Positions 1 to 7,273 of a stretch of DNA of 11,012 nt are shown here, in pieces. Position numbers and translations under genes: made by a program. The DNA is from Saprospiraceae bacterium (GTDB lineage: Bacteria > Bacteroidota > Bacteroidia > Chitinophagales > Saprospiraceae): NCBI GenBank assembly GCA_013361075.1, contig JABWAJ010000138.1, positions 1 to 11,012 on the forward strand. The letters are read 5' to 3'. Every line of letters starts with the position of its first letter. Position 1 is the stretch's first letter. Below the pieces are notes generated by a model that was not told the origin of the DNA, searched no databases, and saw only the letters and a list, made by a program, of their open reading frames with translations.

Positions 1-1785
1 ATTTACGAGGAACAATACGATACCACTGCGCTCCGCATTTACCGCGAAAACCTGCCTGGCTATAAGGTGGTGGGCATTGATTGCAATGCAATTATTCCGG
101 CGCTGGGCGCCCTGCACTGCATTACCAAAACGGTGGGCGTCAATGACCCGCTATGGATTGCCCATGCGCGCCTTCGCGATACCTACGATGCTGTCAATGA
201 TTACCCGGTTTCGGCCAAAATCCGCCACCGGAGTGGCATCTCCGGCGCTACGCTTTATTACCGGACAACAGCAACGGGGCCTTATACCGACGTTGTCATG
301 AACTTGACAGATGCGGCGGAGAGCATCTGGTCGGCAAACATTCCTGCACAACCGGCCGGCACAGAAATTCAATACTATATCCACGCAGCAGCCCTTTCCG
401 GGAAACAACAGGTGCGCCCGATCGTAGCACCCGAGGGCTATTTCCGCTTTCGCGTAAAAGCCATGGACGCGCCGGTTGCCAAAGCAACTTACGACAAAGA
501 ACGCACCTGCATTGAAGAGGGTATTCAGTTTTTTGACCTGACGGAAAGTCCGGTGGAAAACCGGCTCTGGAGCTTCCCGGGTGGCGAACCGGCAACGTCA
601 ACGGATGCCAACCCAACGGTGGTGTACAGCACCCCCGGGACGTACACCTTCACGCTCTCGGTATCGAATGCTGCCGGTAGCAACCTGGCGACCTACTCCG
701 ATGCGTTGGTGGTAGAAGCCGGAGTGTTGCCTTTCTACGAAAATTTTCAAACCAACAACTGGGTCGTGGAAAACCCTGGCAACGACGGGGCTTACTGGCG
801 TTCCGTCAACACTACCTGCTCCGGTCCTTGCTTCCGCATGGATAATTTCAGCTTCAGCACCCGCAATACGGACGATTTCCTGCGCTCGGCGATTGACTTG
901 CGTGGTGTTTCGGGCCCAACCGAATTCAGTTTCGATGTGGCCTACGCACCCCGTGGTGCCACGACGGATATTCTACGGGTAAACGTCATTCGTTGCAACG
1001 GCGATAAAGTACCGGTATACACCAAATATGGCAATGCCCTGGCCACCGCTCCTCCAAGTACTGCTGCCTTTACGCCCGCCAACTGCAGCCAGTGGCGGCA
1101 TGAAATTGTGGACATTTCAGCATTTGCCGGCGAAATCATCACCATAGAATTTGAAAATATTGGCGGTAACGGCAACCGGGTCTACGTGGACAACCTCGAT
1201 TTCAGTGGTGCCGGCGTTCCCAATCTTGCGCCTTTTATTACCCTGAACGAGCCGCAGAGTGGCACATTTGAGGTGGAGGTTTTGCCCGAACTGAATCTTG
1301 CTGCTGTTTCCGGGGATCCGGATGGCACGGTTGATTCGGTTGAGTTTCTGGTGAATGGTGCCGTAGTTGGCACGTTGTACGAAGCACCTTACCAGTTGAG
1401 CTTTTCTCCGCAGAGCTTTGGAACCTATTCCATCGAAGCGCGTGCCACCGACAACGACGGCGCGGTTGCCCTTTCTTCGACATCGGTTCTTACCTTCCAG
1501 ATGCCCGTTGGTGTTGAGGAAGAAGTAGCCGGAATCGGACTGCTGCGGGTGTTTCCCAATCCTGCAAGAGAACAGGCAACCCTGGAGTTACAAACGCGCG
1601 AAAATGCGGTGCTGACCTATCGGTTATTGGACGTAAACGGTCGGGAAATTCAGCGCAATACGTGGGTAACTGCTGCCGGGATGAATACCAGAAGCATAGA
1701 CCTTAGTCTCTTGCCGGCAGGGATATATTGTGTGTTGCTGGGCGGAGAAGATGCCGTGGTGGCGAGGAAGCTGGTAAAAAAATAA
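1..1785 (+). CDS. T9SS-secreted deiminase-family protein (agmatine / peptidylarginine deiminase type), 5' partial
   Basis: The frame is open from base 1, so the gene starts outside the window; the GTG at 67 is internal. 594 residues are visible. Residues 26-47 carry the C-terminal active-site segment of the PAD_porph / agmatine deiminase family: GIDCNAII then GALHCITK, with the probable nucleophile Cys at residue 40 (nt 118-120). An Ig-like domain follows (about 54-157), with wording typical of secreted Bacteroidota deiminases (YYIHA, then RPIVAPEGYFRF). A PKD domain spans about 158-239 (WSFPGG, then TPGTYTFTLSVSNAAGS). A jelly-roll or 'choice-of-anchor'-like module spans about 243-402, ending RVYVDNLDFSG. 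A second Ig-like domain (about 406-499) contains DPDGTVDSVEFLVNG. A type IX secretion C-terminal domain (about 514-594) starts VFPNPA and ends KLVKK. By analogy with Porphyromonas PPAD, the enzyme is exported by Sec and T9SS and is cell-surface or released. Whether it acts on agmatine, free arginine or protein arginine cannot be told, because most of the catalytic domain is missing. Confidence 0.88.
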   Translation: MYEEQYDTTALRIYRENLPGYKVVGIDCNAIIPALGALHCITKTVGVNDPLWIAHARLRDTYDAVNDYPVSAKIRHRSGISGATLYYRTTATGPYTDVVMNLTDAAESIWSANIPAQPAGTEIQYYIHAAALSGKQQVRPIVAPEGYFRFRVKAMDAPVAKATYDKERTCIEEGIQFFDLTESPVENRLWSFPGGEPATSTDANPTVVYSTPGTYTFTLSVSNAAGSNLATYSDALVVEAGVLPFYENFQTNNWVVENPGNDGAYWRSVNTTCSGPCFRMDNFSFSTRNTDDFLRSAIDLRGVSGPTEFSFDVAYAPRGATTDILRVNVIRCNGDKVPVYTKYGNALATAPPSTAAFTPANCSQWRHEIVDISAFAGEIITIEFENIGGNGNRVYVDNLDFSGAGVPNLAPFITLNEPQSGTFEVEVLPELNLAAVSGDPDGTVDSVEFLVNGAVVGTLYEAPYQLSFSPQSFGTYSIEARATDNDGAVALSSTSVLTFQMPVGVEEEVAGIGLLRVFPNPAREQATLELQTRENAVLTYRLLDVNGREIQRNTWVTAAGMNTRSIDLSLLPAGIYCVLLGGEDAVVARKLVKK

Positions 1786-1801
1786 CTTCTATTTTTTAGT
1801 G

Positions 1802-2203
1802 CTAAAGCGGCAAAAAAAGCTCCACTTGATCACTCAACCGCTGAATCAGCAAATCGGCGATGCGGCGCGTGAGTTCCTGTTCCTGCCCGGCAAAAACGAT
1901 CCACTCTTCTTCGGTGAAATGCCCGATAATGACGCCGGTCAGCAGGTTTCTGAAATGCAGGTCGCGCCGGATGCTGTTGGCGATGAATGCCAGCTTTTCA
2001 GGCCGGTTAAGCTGGAAAAACGAGCCCTTTGATTTTTGAAGGTATTGCCTGAAAATTTGCAACAGCAACTCATTTTGCAGCTTGAGGATGGGCCGGAGCG
2101 TGGCGTTTTGGAAATGCCCGGCGCTGTTCTCCGGATTTTCAGTTAAGTTTACCTGAATAGCTGGGCGAAGGCGTTGCAGCCCGGTATTTCTGTCCTGATT
2201 CAT
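1802..2203 (-). CDS. Conserved Bacteroidota protein of unknown function (often labelled 'glyoxalase')
   Basis: 133 aa from the ATG at 2203. The open frame continues upstream to 2494, but that part lies antisense to the hydrolase gene and has no family-like sequence. The protein is mostly charged and helical with no signal peptide or membrane segment, so it is probably cytoplasmic. Recognisable stretches are LRPAIQVNL (residues 12-20), FQNATLRPILKLQNELLL (31-48), then FRNLLTGVIIGHFTEEEW and a C-terminal RIADLLIQRLSDQVELF. From memory, these match a small Bacteroidota family that databases often call 'glyoxalase', although no glyoxalase metal-binding fold is evident; treat that name as unreliable. 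The gene ends 16 nt from the convergent deiminase gene, with no clear terminator between them, and its start is 57 nt from the divergent hydrolase start. Function unknown. Confidence 0.75.
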   Translation of the reverse strand: MNQDRNTGLQRLRPAIQVNLTENPENSAGHFQNATLRPILKLQNELLLQIFRQYLQKSKGSFFQLNRPEKLAFIANSIRRDLHFRNLLTGVIIGHFTEEEWIVFAGQEQELTRRIADLLIQRLSDQVELFLPL

Positions 2204-2260
2204 AACAAGACAACATTTTCCGGGGCTGCTTGTTTTGCTTTCCAGCCAATAAAAGGTTTC

Positions 2261-3037
2261 ATGCTGCATTACAAAATCCATCGCCTGCCTGCGGATGCTC
2301 CGTGGCTCGTTTTCATTCACGGGGCAGGCGGCGCTATTGCCACCTGGAAATACCAGACAGAAGCCTTCAAACCCTTCTTCAACCTGTTGTTGCTCGACCT
2401 GCGCGATCATGGTTTGTCTAAAGATGTGAAACCGGTGTTTACAAGCTACAATTTTGACATTGTTTGCGAAGACATCCTGAAAGTAATCGACCATTTGAAA
2501 ATAAAACAGGCGAATTTTATTTCGCTCTCCCTCGGCAGCGCCATTCTCCAGCGCCTTGATCAGCGCCGACCGGAATTAGTGGATAAAATGGTGATGGCAG
2601 GCGGCATTTTCCGGGCTACCCTCAAAATGCGCGTGCTGGTACATGCTTCAAAATTGCTCAACCTTGTGCTGCCTTACCGCCATATTTATGCCCTGTTTTC
2701 CCTGATTATTTTGCCCAAAAAGAACCATGAAAAATCGAGGCGGCTTTACCGCCAGCAAGCCAGGCAGCTCACCCAGGCCGAGTACATGAAATGGGTCGGC
2801 CTGTACGGCGAATTTTTCAAAGTGCTGGATGAGTGCTTCTACCGGCCACTACAAAAGTGGAGTCTTGTTGTGATGGGCGCTGAAGATCATGTCTTCTTCA
2901 AAGCAGCACGCCGTTTCGTTGCACAGCAGGAAAAAGCAACCCTTGTGGTCATTGAGCGATGCGGCCACATCTGCAACATCGAGCAGTGGCAGCGATTTAA
3001 CAGGGAAGCCCTGGCATTTCTAAAGGAGAAACCGTAA
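2261..3037 (+). CDS. Alpha/beta hydrolase, substrate unknown
   Basis: 258 aa from the ATG at 2261, with AAAAGG 4 nt upstream as a possible ribosome site. The frame is open back to 2174, but that extension would overlap the divergent 133-aa gene and lacks family sequence. Fold marks: an oxyanion-hole motif HGAGG at residues 20-24; LDLRDHGLS at 45-53, typical of the strand-4 turn; and a nucleophile elbow S-L-S-L-G at 88-92, in which Ser90 is the likely nucleophile and the usual first Gly is Ser. GAEDHVFF (206-213) gives the acid Asp209, and CGHICNIEQ gives His236. The triad Ser90-Asp209-His236 is therefore complete. A basic, helical cap lies at about 120-195. There is no signal peptide, so it is probably cytoplasmic. 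It could be an esterase, a lipase-like enzyme or a C-C hydrolase; nothing nearby fixes the substrate. It converges on nadR with a 39-nt gap. Confidence 0.88.
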   Translation: MLHYKIHRLPADAPWLVFIHGAGGAIATWKYQTEAFKPFFNLLLLDLRDHGLSKDVKPVFTSYNFDIVCEDILKVIDHLKIKQANFISLSLGSAILQRLDQRRPELVDKMVMAGGIFRATLKMRVLVHASKLLNLVLPYRHIYALFSLIILPKKNHEKSRRLYRQQARQLTQAEYMKWVGLYGEFFKVLDECFYRPLQKWSLVVMGAEDHVFFKAARRFVAQQEKATLVVIERCGHICNIEQWQRFNREALAFLKEKP

Positions 3038-3076
3038 GCATTGGGGGAATTTATCGTCGGACACTTACAATGCACC

Positions 3077-4087
3077 TCAAAACTCCACCGCATAAGGGTA
3101 AATGCACTTATTGATCGCTTCAACCGCTTTAGCAAACCGCGTTTCCCAATTTCCGCTTATTTCTACCACCTCAATCTGATGTTCCGTCAAAATTTTCCGG
3201 TGCGAAAGGTCCAATGCGTTTCTTTCTGCTTCATCCAGCCTTGTTCCATCCTGCACGTATTCAACATCGTTGTTGAGGTAAAGGCAGAGTGCCGCTTTAT
3301 TGGAGTTGTAAATATCCCGGGTTACTTCCAGTTTTTTGCCAAAAATAAATGCTGCATACGATTTTGTGGTATAAATATTGGTATCAATAATGACCAGCGG
3401 GCTGTTGCCGGAAGCGGCCTGGTCAATCCGGGTTGCATGTTCGGTGGCTACAAGCTGCAAATCCTCAAAGCTGAATGCCGTTGAGTCAGCAATAATTTCT
3501 CTTGCTGTTTCCAAAACACAGTTGCAATTAAAATGCTTAGCCAATTGGGTTGTGAGGGTTGTTTTACCTGTAGATTCTGTTCCCAATACCACCACCTTGA
3601 CTGCGAAATCCGGCTTTACGCTGTCCGGCAAAAAACGCCAGTTAGACAATACGTCATTGCGAATGGCAGTAGCCGAAACAGGGAAATTTTTTCGGGGCAT
3701 GTCAAAGGCAATGTGCTGAATCCCCATAAAGCGGGCAACGAGTTCGCCGTATTCTTCTGAGGTAATTAGCAGGGAATGGTCAGGAAATTGTTTTTTAAAA
3801 ATGACTGCCCAGATTCGGGACGCTTCAGCAGATGTTTTTGAAGTATTGGGCAACTCGCTTTCCAGATAGTTGAAAATTTTTACTTCTATTCTTTGTTCAC
3901 GTTCAAATGTTTTTTCAATCCACCGACTCCTGACCGTATCCGGAATGGGTTCCTTGTCGCTGCAACAAACCAAAATCGTTAGAAAATCGCATTTTGTCAG
4001 GGCAAAATTGATCATCGCTTCGTGCCCTTTATGAAAAGGCAGAAATTTTCCAAAAACAAATGCTTTAGTAAGCGCCGGGGATTTCAA
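3077..4087 (-). CDS. nadR: NadR-type bifunctional NMN adenylyltransferase / ribosylnicotinamide kinase
   Basis: 336 aa. The N-terminal half is a nucleotidyltransferase: FVFGKFLPFHKGH (residues 10-22) holds the HxGH ATP-binding motif, and VSATAIRND (137-145) is the ISTR-like second motif. The C-terminal half is a P-loop nucleoside kinase: Walker A GTESTGKTT at 169-177 with Lys175, then LETAREI and a later VIIDTN. This is the arrangement of Haemophilus/Salmonella NadR without the N-terminal DNA-binding helix-turn-helix, so it should be an enzyme only. It would convert nicotinamide riboside to NMN and then NAD in the cytoplasm, trapping what PnuC imports. No ATG exists between the upstream in-frame stop (4115-4117) and the HxGH motif; the only canonical start is TTG at 4087. 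The gene overlaps the end of pnuC by 23 nt, beside a run of seven A, and is last in the operon. Family assignment is firm; the start codon less so. Confidence 0.92.
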   Translation of the reverse strand: MKSPALTKAFVFGKFLPFHKGHEAMINFALTKCDFLTILVCCSDKEPIPDTVRSRWIEKTFEREQRIEVKIFNYLESELPNTSKTSAEASRIWAVIFKKQFPDHSLLITSEEYGELVARFMGIQHIAFDMPRKNFPVSATAIRNDVLSNWRFLPDSVKPDFAVKVVVLGTESTGKTTLTTQLAKHFNCNCVLETAREIIADSTAFSFEDLQLVATEHATRIDQAASGNSPLVIIDTNIYTTKSYAAFIFGKKLEVTRDIYNSNKAALCLYLNNDVEYVQDGTRLDEAERNALDLSHRKILTEHQIEVVEISGNWETRFAKAVEAINKCIYPYAVEF

Positions 4088-4712
4088 GATTTTGCTGTTT
4101 TTTTCGCCAGTAAATCAATCCAAAAGATGCCATGCCAAGAAAAATTAAATATTCGAGCGACAAAAAATAGATGCCTTTTTTAAAGTACAAACCTACACAA
4201 ACCACATCTACTGCAATCCACAAATACCAGGTCTCTATTTTCTTTTTTGCAAGCAGCACTGTGGCGACAATGCTGGAAACCATAACAAAGGAGTCGGCAA
4301 AAGGATAAGCCGCTTTGATTTTAAAATAAGCAGGAAAATACACATGAATATTGGTGAAAAGAAACCCGGAAGCCATTGTGCCGCTCAGGATAATGGCAGC
4401 AAGAATTATTCTGTTACTCAAACTGATCGCTGTAATTTTGTTTTCGAGCGTTTTTGTGCCCCACTTTTGCCAGCCATAAAGGGTTACTGCGAAAAAATAA
4501 ACCTGCAGAAACATATCCGCATAGAGTTGGACCTGAAAAAACAAAATGAATAAAAAAAACTCATTCACAATTCCTGTTGGCCAGGTCAGGATGTTTGCTT
4601 TTGCAGCAAAATAAACAGATGCCAGCCCGAATAAAGTGCCGAACAATTCAACGTAGCTGATGGGATAACCTAAAATTTTAACAGCAATATTGGCAATGTC
4701 AAAAAAATGCAT
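4065..4712 (-). CDS. pnuC: PnuC-family inner-membrane transporter, probably for nicotinamide riboside
   Basis: 215 aa from the ATG at 4712, overlapping the TonB receptor stop codon by one base (TGATG). The protein is strongly hydrophobic with about seven membrane-spanning stretches, as expected for PnuC. Family wording includes VELFGTLFGLASVYFAAKAN (22-41), WPTGIVNEFFLF, YADMFLQVYFF and the LYGWQKW signature near residues 78-84. PnuC proteins carry uncharged pyridine nucleosides across the inner membrane by facilitated diffusion, drawn by phosphorylation inside the cell. The downstream, overlapping nadR supplies exactly that kinase, which argues for nicotinamide riboside. The close paralogue PnuT carries thiamine and is also linked to TonB receptors in Bacteroidota, but its usual partner is a thiamine kinase or pyrophosphokinase and no such gene is visible. 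The last codons read through an A7 tract (4098-4104) before TAA at 4065. Confidence 0.9.
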   Translation of the reverse strand: MHFFDIANIAVKILGYPISYVELFGTLFGLASVYFAAKANILTWPTGIVNEFFLFILFFQVQLYADMFLQVYFFAVTLYGWQKWGTKTLENKITAISLSNRIILAAIILSGTMASGFLFTNIHVYFPAYFKIKAAYPFADSFVMVSSIVATVLLAKKKIETWYLWIAVDVVCVGLYFKKGIYFLSLEYLIFLGMASFGLIYWRKKQQNLEIPGAY

Positions 4713-6706
4713 CAGAAGCTGTATTTGATGGAAGCATAAAAATTTGTTGGTGCCTGCACAAAGTACTTTTTACTTCCGTCAAAGTCAATATAGCCGTTAT
4801 TGAAGTATTGAGTGTTGGTGATGTTGTTTGCAAATATACCCAATTGAACCTTTTTAAAGTCATACGTAACCCGTGCGTTTACATAAAAATAATTTTCAAG
4901 GGTAGCCGTGTTGGCAAAATCAATGAATGATTCATCCTGGTAACGGCCAATAATGGCAACTGAAAAACCTTTTTGAAAATAAACAACTTCCTGATTGATG
5001 ATGATTAGCGGCGTTAAAATCGGGGTGAACTCAATTTTCTGCTCTTTAATGCGGCTGTAATTGAAAGAAGAATTGTTGACCAGCGAGAAATGGTCAGATA
5101 ATTTGTAGTGGAGACTCAACTCAACACCTGCGCGGATGCTCTGTTCCACCTTGTTCGTGAGTGCAAGGCCATTGGGTCCGAATTTCCCGTCCAGAACGAT
5201 TTCATTGTTGAAATCCATATAATAAAGATTCAAATTGAAATTCACCCGCTGCGATTGATGCCTGAAGCCAAACTCCTGATTGAAAACAGTTTCAGGCGTT
5301 TTGTTTGACAGGATTGCCTGGCCTGTACTGTCGGCCAATAAATCATCATTGCCACCGAACAAATCGTTTCGGGTAGGCTCCCTGCCGGTACTGCCTGCAC
5401 TGTAATAAAGTACCGAATTGGGTTTTATTGCAACACTTATTCCGGCTTTTGGATTGACAAATTGCCATTGTATTTTTTCAAATGGTACGCTGCCCCGGTA
5501 GTCAAATGAAGAAAACCGATACTGAACATCGGCAAAAAGAGTAACCCGTTTTACCGAATAATCTGCTTTTATGAAAGTACTTGCTTCCTGCTTGTAGCCG
5601 GTGTTTTCATAGAGTTTTCCTACTGCTTTTTCACTTCCGGTGTGTCTGCGTTGATAGGTATTTCCATGAACCCCTGTTGTCAGATTGAATTGTTTTTTTG
5701 AAAACGTATAATTGCTGAAAAAGCCAACGAGGTTTGACTGAAAAGCGTAGTTGTAAAGCTCAGCAGTTGTGGGTAATCCTAAAAAATTATTCAGGTTAAA
5801 GTCATAATTCCCTTTTAAAAAGGTATAGTACACACTCGATTGGATGGAGGAATACCGATTTAATTGCCAATTGTTTTGAAGCTGGGCGAGGCATTGGGTA
5901 AATTGATCCCGTTCGTTTTTATTTGCATTAAATCTTCTGTCTATTTTAATTAAAGAATCCGGAACCCCCAGCCAGGCTAATTGATTTTGCTGACGCCCGG
6001 CGAGCAGGTTTATTTTCCAGGTTGTTTTGTCATAAAATAAACCGGAACTGAGAAAAATTGATTGCGCATTATTGGAAGAATTGTATTTATATCCTTCAGA
6101 AAAAACTTCTGAAGCCCTAACATAAAGGGCTTTTCCTTTTTTTACCCCGCTATTGTATTCTGCAAAGGCCCTTAAACTATTGAAAGAACCGTAGCCCAAA
6201 CCAACTGTTGTTTTAGCCGGGTCATGAAGATTGGGAGAAAATAACTGCACGCTGCCCCCGTAACTGGCAACGCCATTTTTGGAGGTGCCAACGCCCCGCT
6301 GAATTTGAATTTTGCTTACTGAATTGAAGATGTCGGGATAATTTGAAAAATAAGCACCCTGATCTTCCGGTTCATTCAAAGAAACACCGTCAAGCGAAAT
6401 GTTGATCCTTGTCTGGTCAATTCCCCTTAATCTAAAATAGGAATAACCCTGTGCATTTCCCGCGTCAGAATAATTGGTGACGGATGGCGTTTCCGCAAGC
6501 AAAAACGAAGGTTCCTGCCCTGTTGACTTTATTTTCAACTCTTTTGAGCTGATGTTTTGAAAAGTAATCGGGGTCAGTTTGTCGGCTTGATAGATGACAA
6601 TGACTTCTTTCAGGGTCCTTGCAGTATCCAGTCGTAAAGTGTCCTGGCCTTGAATTTGCCGGCTAAACAATGAAACTAAAAAGAAAAGTATCCAATACCT
6701 TGTCAT
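4712..6706 (-). CDS. TonB-dependent outer-membrane receptor, probably for nicotinamide riboside or a related NAD precursor
   Basis: 664 aa from the ATG at 6706. A TTG at 6730 would add eight residues, but MTRYWILFFLVSLFSRQIQG is a complete signal peptide, so the ATG is preferred. The mature protein opens with a TonB-box-like TLKEVIV (31-37) and has no carboxypeptidase-like N-terminal extension. The plug follows, with FRLRGID, NISLDGVSLNEPEDQGA and IQRGVGTSKNGVASYGGS. The rest is a beta-barrel rich in alternating aromatic residues, ending FYASIKYSF with the terminal Phe needed for barrel insertion. It is first in a coupled operon with pnuC (1-nt overlap) and nadR, so the ligand is inferred from context, not from the protein. 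The 59-nt leader holds a small hairpin (6741-6753, 5-bp stem) and a one-mismatch -7 box (complement of 6728-6735). No riboswitch is recognised. Receptor class is firm; ligand moderate. Confidence 0.92.
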   Translation of the reverse strand: MTRYWILFFLVSLFSRQIQGQDTLRLDTARTLKEVIVIYQADKLTPITFQNISSKELKIKSTGQEPSFLLAETPSVTNYSDAGNAQGYSYFRLRGIDQTRINISLDGVSLNEPEDQGAYFSNYPDIFNSVSKIQIQRGVGTSKNGVASYGGSVQLFSPNLHDPAKTTVGLGYGSFNSLRAFAEYNSGVKKGKALYVRASEVFSEGYKYNSSNNAQSIFLSSGLFYDKTTWKINLLAGRQQNQLAWLGVPDSLIKIDRRFNANKNERDQFTQCLAQLQNNWQLNRYSSIQSSVYYTFLKGNYDFNLNNFLGLPTTAELYNYAFQSNLVGFFSNYTFSKKQFNLTTGVHGNTYQRRHTGSEKAVGKLYENTGYKQEASTFIKADYSVKRVTLFADVQYRFSSFDYRGSVPFEKIQWQFVNPKAGISVAIKPNSVLYYSAGSTGREPTRNDLFGGNDDLLADSTGQAILSNKTPETVFNQEFGFRHQSQRVNFNLNLYYMDFNNEIVLDGKFGPNGLALTNKVEQSIRAGVELSLHYKLSDHFSLVNNSSFNYSRIKEQKIEFTPILTPLIIINQEVVYFQKGFSVAIIGRYQDESFIDFANTATLENYFYVNARVTYDFKKVQLGIFANNITNTQYFNNGYIDFDGSKKYFVQAPTNFYASIKYSF

Positions 6707-6765
6707 CTTTTGTTGTTGTTTTGCCGGCAAATTAACAGCGTCCTCAGAGAGGAGATTCAGTTGCG

Positions 6766-7101
6766 CTAAAATGACTCAACTGCCTCCATTTCATCTTCAT
6801 ACACATCAAAAACAGTAATTAGCTGCGTAACCGTAAGAACGTCGTTCACTTTATCCGGTAAGTTACAAATCTTTAATTTCCCTCCACGATTAACCGTTCT
6901 GGTGTAAGAACTTATCAACTCTCCAACGCCTGAAGAATCAATGGTTGTTACCCCTTCCATATTGATGAGAATTTTAGTAGCACCACTATTTAAGCAGTCA
7001 TCTACCCCGGCTCTCAAAGAAATATCGCCGGCACCAATGGTAATCTTGCCTTTGGGATACAATACACTTACTCCCATAATATCTTGAACCTCAATTTTCA
7101 T
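6766..7101 (-). CDS. STAS-domain anti-sigma factor antagonist (SpoIIAA/RsbV-like)
   Basis: 111 aa from the ATG at 7101, the normal length for a single-domain STAS protein. It begins MKIEVQDIMGVSVLYPKGKI, and residues 47-62 carry the hallmark NMEGVTTIDSSGVGEL, in which the DSSG pair (Asp55, Ser56, Ser57, Gly58) includes the usual phosphorylation site. By family precedent the unphosphorylated form binds an anti-sigma or RsbW-type kinase and releases its partner, and phosphorylation switches it off. No cognate kinase, phosphatase or sigma gene is in the window, so its circuit is unknown. It lies 59 nt upstream of the TonB receptor on the same strand and might be co-transcribed, but no functional link to NAD uptake is evident. 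The start follows an A10 leader rather than a Shine-Dalgarno sequence. Confidence 0.9.
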   Translation of the reverse strand: MKIEVQDIMGVSVLYPKGKITIGAGDISLRAGVDDCLNSGATKILINMEGVTTIDSSGVGELISSYTRTVNRGGKLKICNLPDKVNDVLTVTQLITVFDVYEDEMEAVESF

Positions 7102-7159
7102 AATTCGTTTTTTTTTTGTTAAAGAATTAAGTTTTACTTCAAAAGCTTTTGCTTTGCGG

Positions 7160-7167
7160 CAAAAATA
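7160..7167 (-). promoter_or_regulatory. Probable -7 box for the STAS gene
   Basis: On the minus strand these bases read TATTTTTG, a full match to the Bacteroidota -7 consensus TAnnTTTG, 58 nt upstream of the STAS ATG. No convincing -33 TTG lies at the usual spacing; the nearest TTG is about 30 nt away. The call rests on the -7 box and its position. Confidence 0.4.
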
Positions 7168-7177
7168 GAAAGAATGA

Positions 7178-7190
7178 GTAAAAGTTTTAC
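7178..7190. promoter_or_regulatory. Small perfect inverted repeat in the STAS/recG divergent spacer
   Basis: GTAAAA-G-TTTTAC is a perfect 6-bp inverted repeat around one base. It sits just upstream of the STAS -7 box and next to the candidate recG -7 box (CATATTTG, 7206-7213, one mismatch from TAnnTTTG). A second palindrome, CAAAAGCTTTTG, lies at 7140-7151. Either could be an operator for the divergent pair, but AT-rich palindromes of this size also arise by chance. Confidence 0.2.
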
Positions 7191-7273
7191 ATTACGGCAA
7201 TATTTCATATTTGTATGGGTGCATAGCCCTGAGAACCTTTCCTTTTTTCCTCAAAATTCCCGATCTTGCACCC

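Noticed and set aside
2174..2260. 29-residue N-terminal extension of the hydrolase
   Set aside because: It would overlap the divergent gene; the ATG at 2261 has AAAAGG just upstream and precedes the first family motif.
2204..2494. 97-residue N-terminal extension of the 133-aa minus-strand protein
   Set aside because: It lies antisense to the alpha/beta hydrolase coding sequence and has no family-like sequence; the ATG at 2203 gives the expected protein.
3038..3073. Bidirectional terminator between the hydrolase and nadR genes (GCATTG ... CAATGC)
   Set aside because: The 6-bp arms enclose a 24-nt loop and have no T tract on either side.
4712..6706. Thiamine receptor/PnuT cassette
   Set aside because: PnuT is a close paralogue, but the third gene is a NadR with both NMN adenylyltransferase and kinase motifs, and no TPP-riboswitch-like leader is seen.
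6707..6730. TTG-started extension of the TonB receptor
   Set aside because: It would put a polar MPAKQQQK stretch before a complete signal peptide that starts at the ATG at 6706.
7211..7273. TTG-started extension of RecG
   Set aside because: Adds 21 residues with no RecG similarity; the ATG at 7274 gives a normal-length protein.
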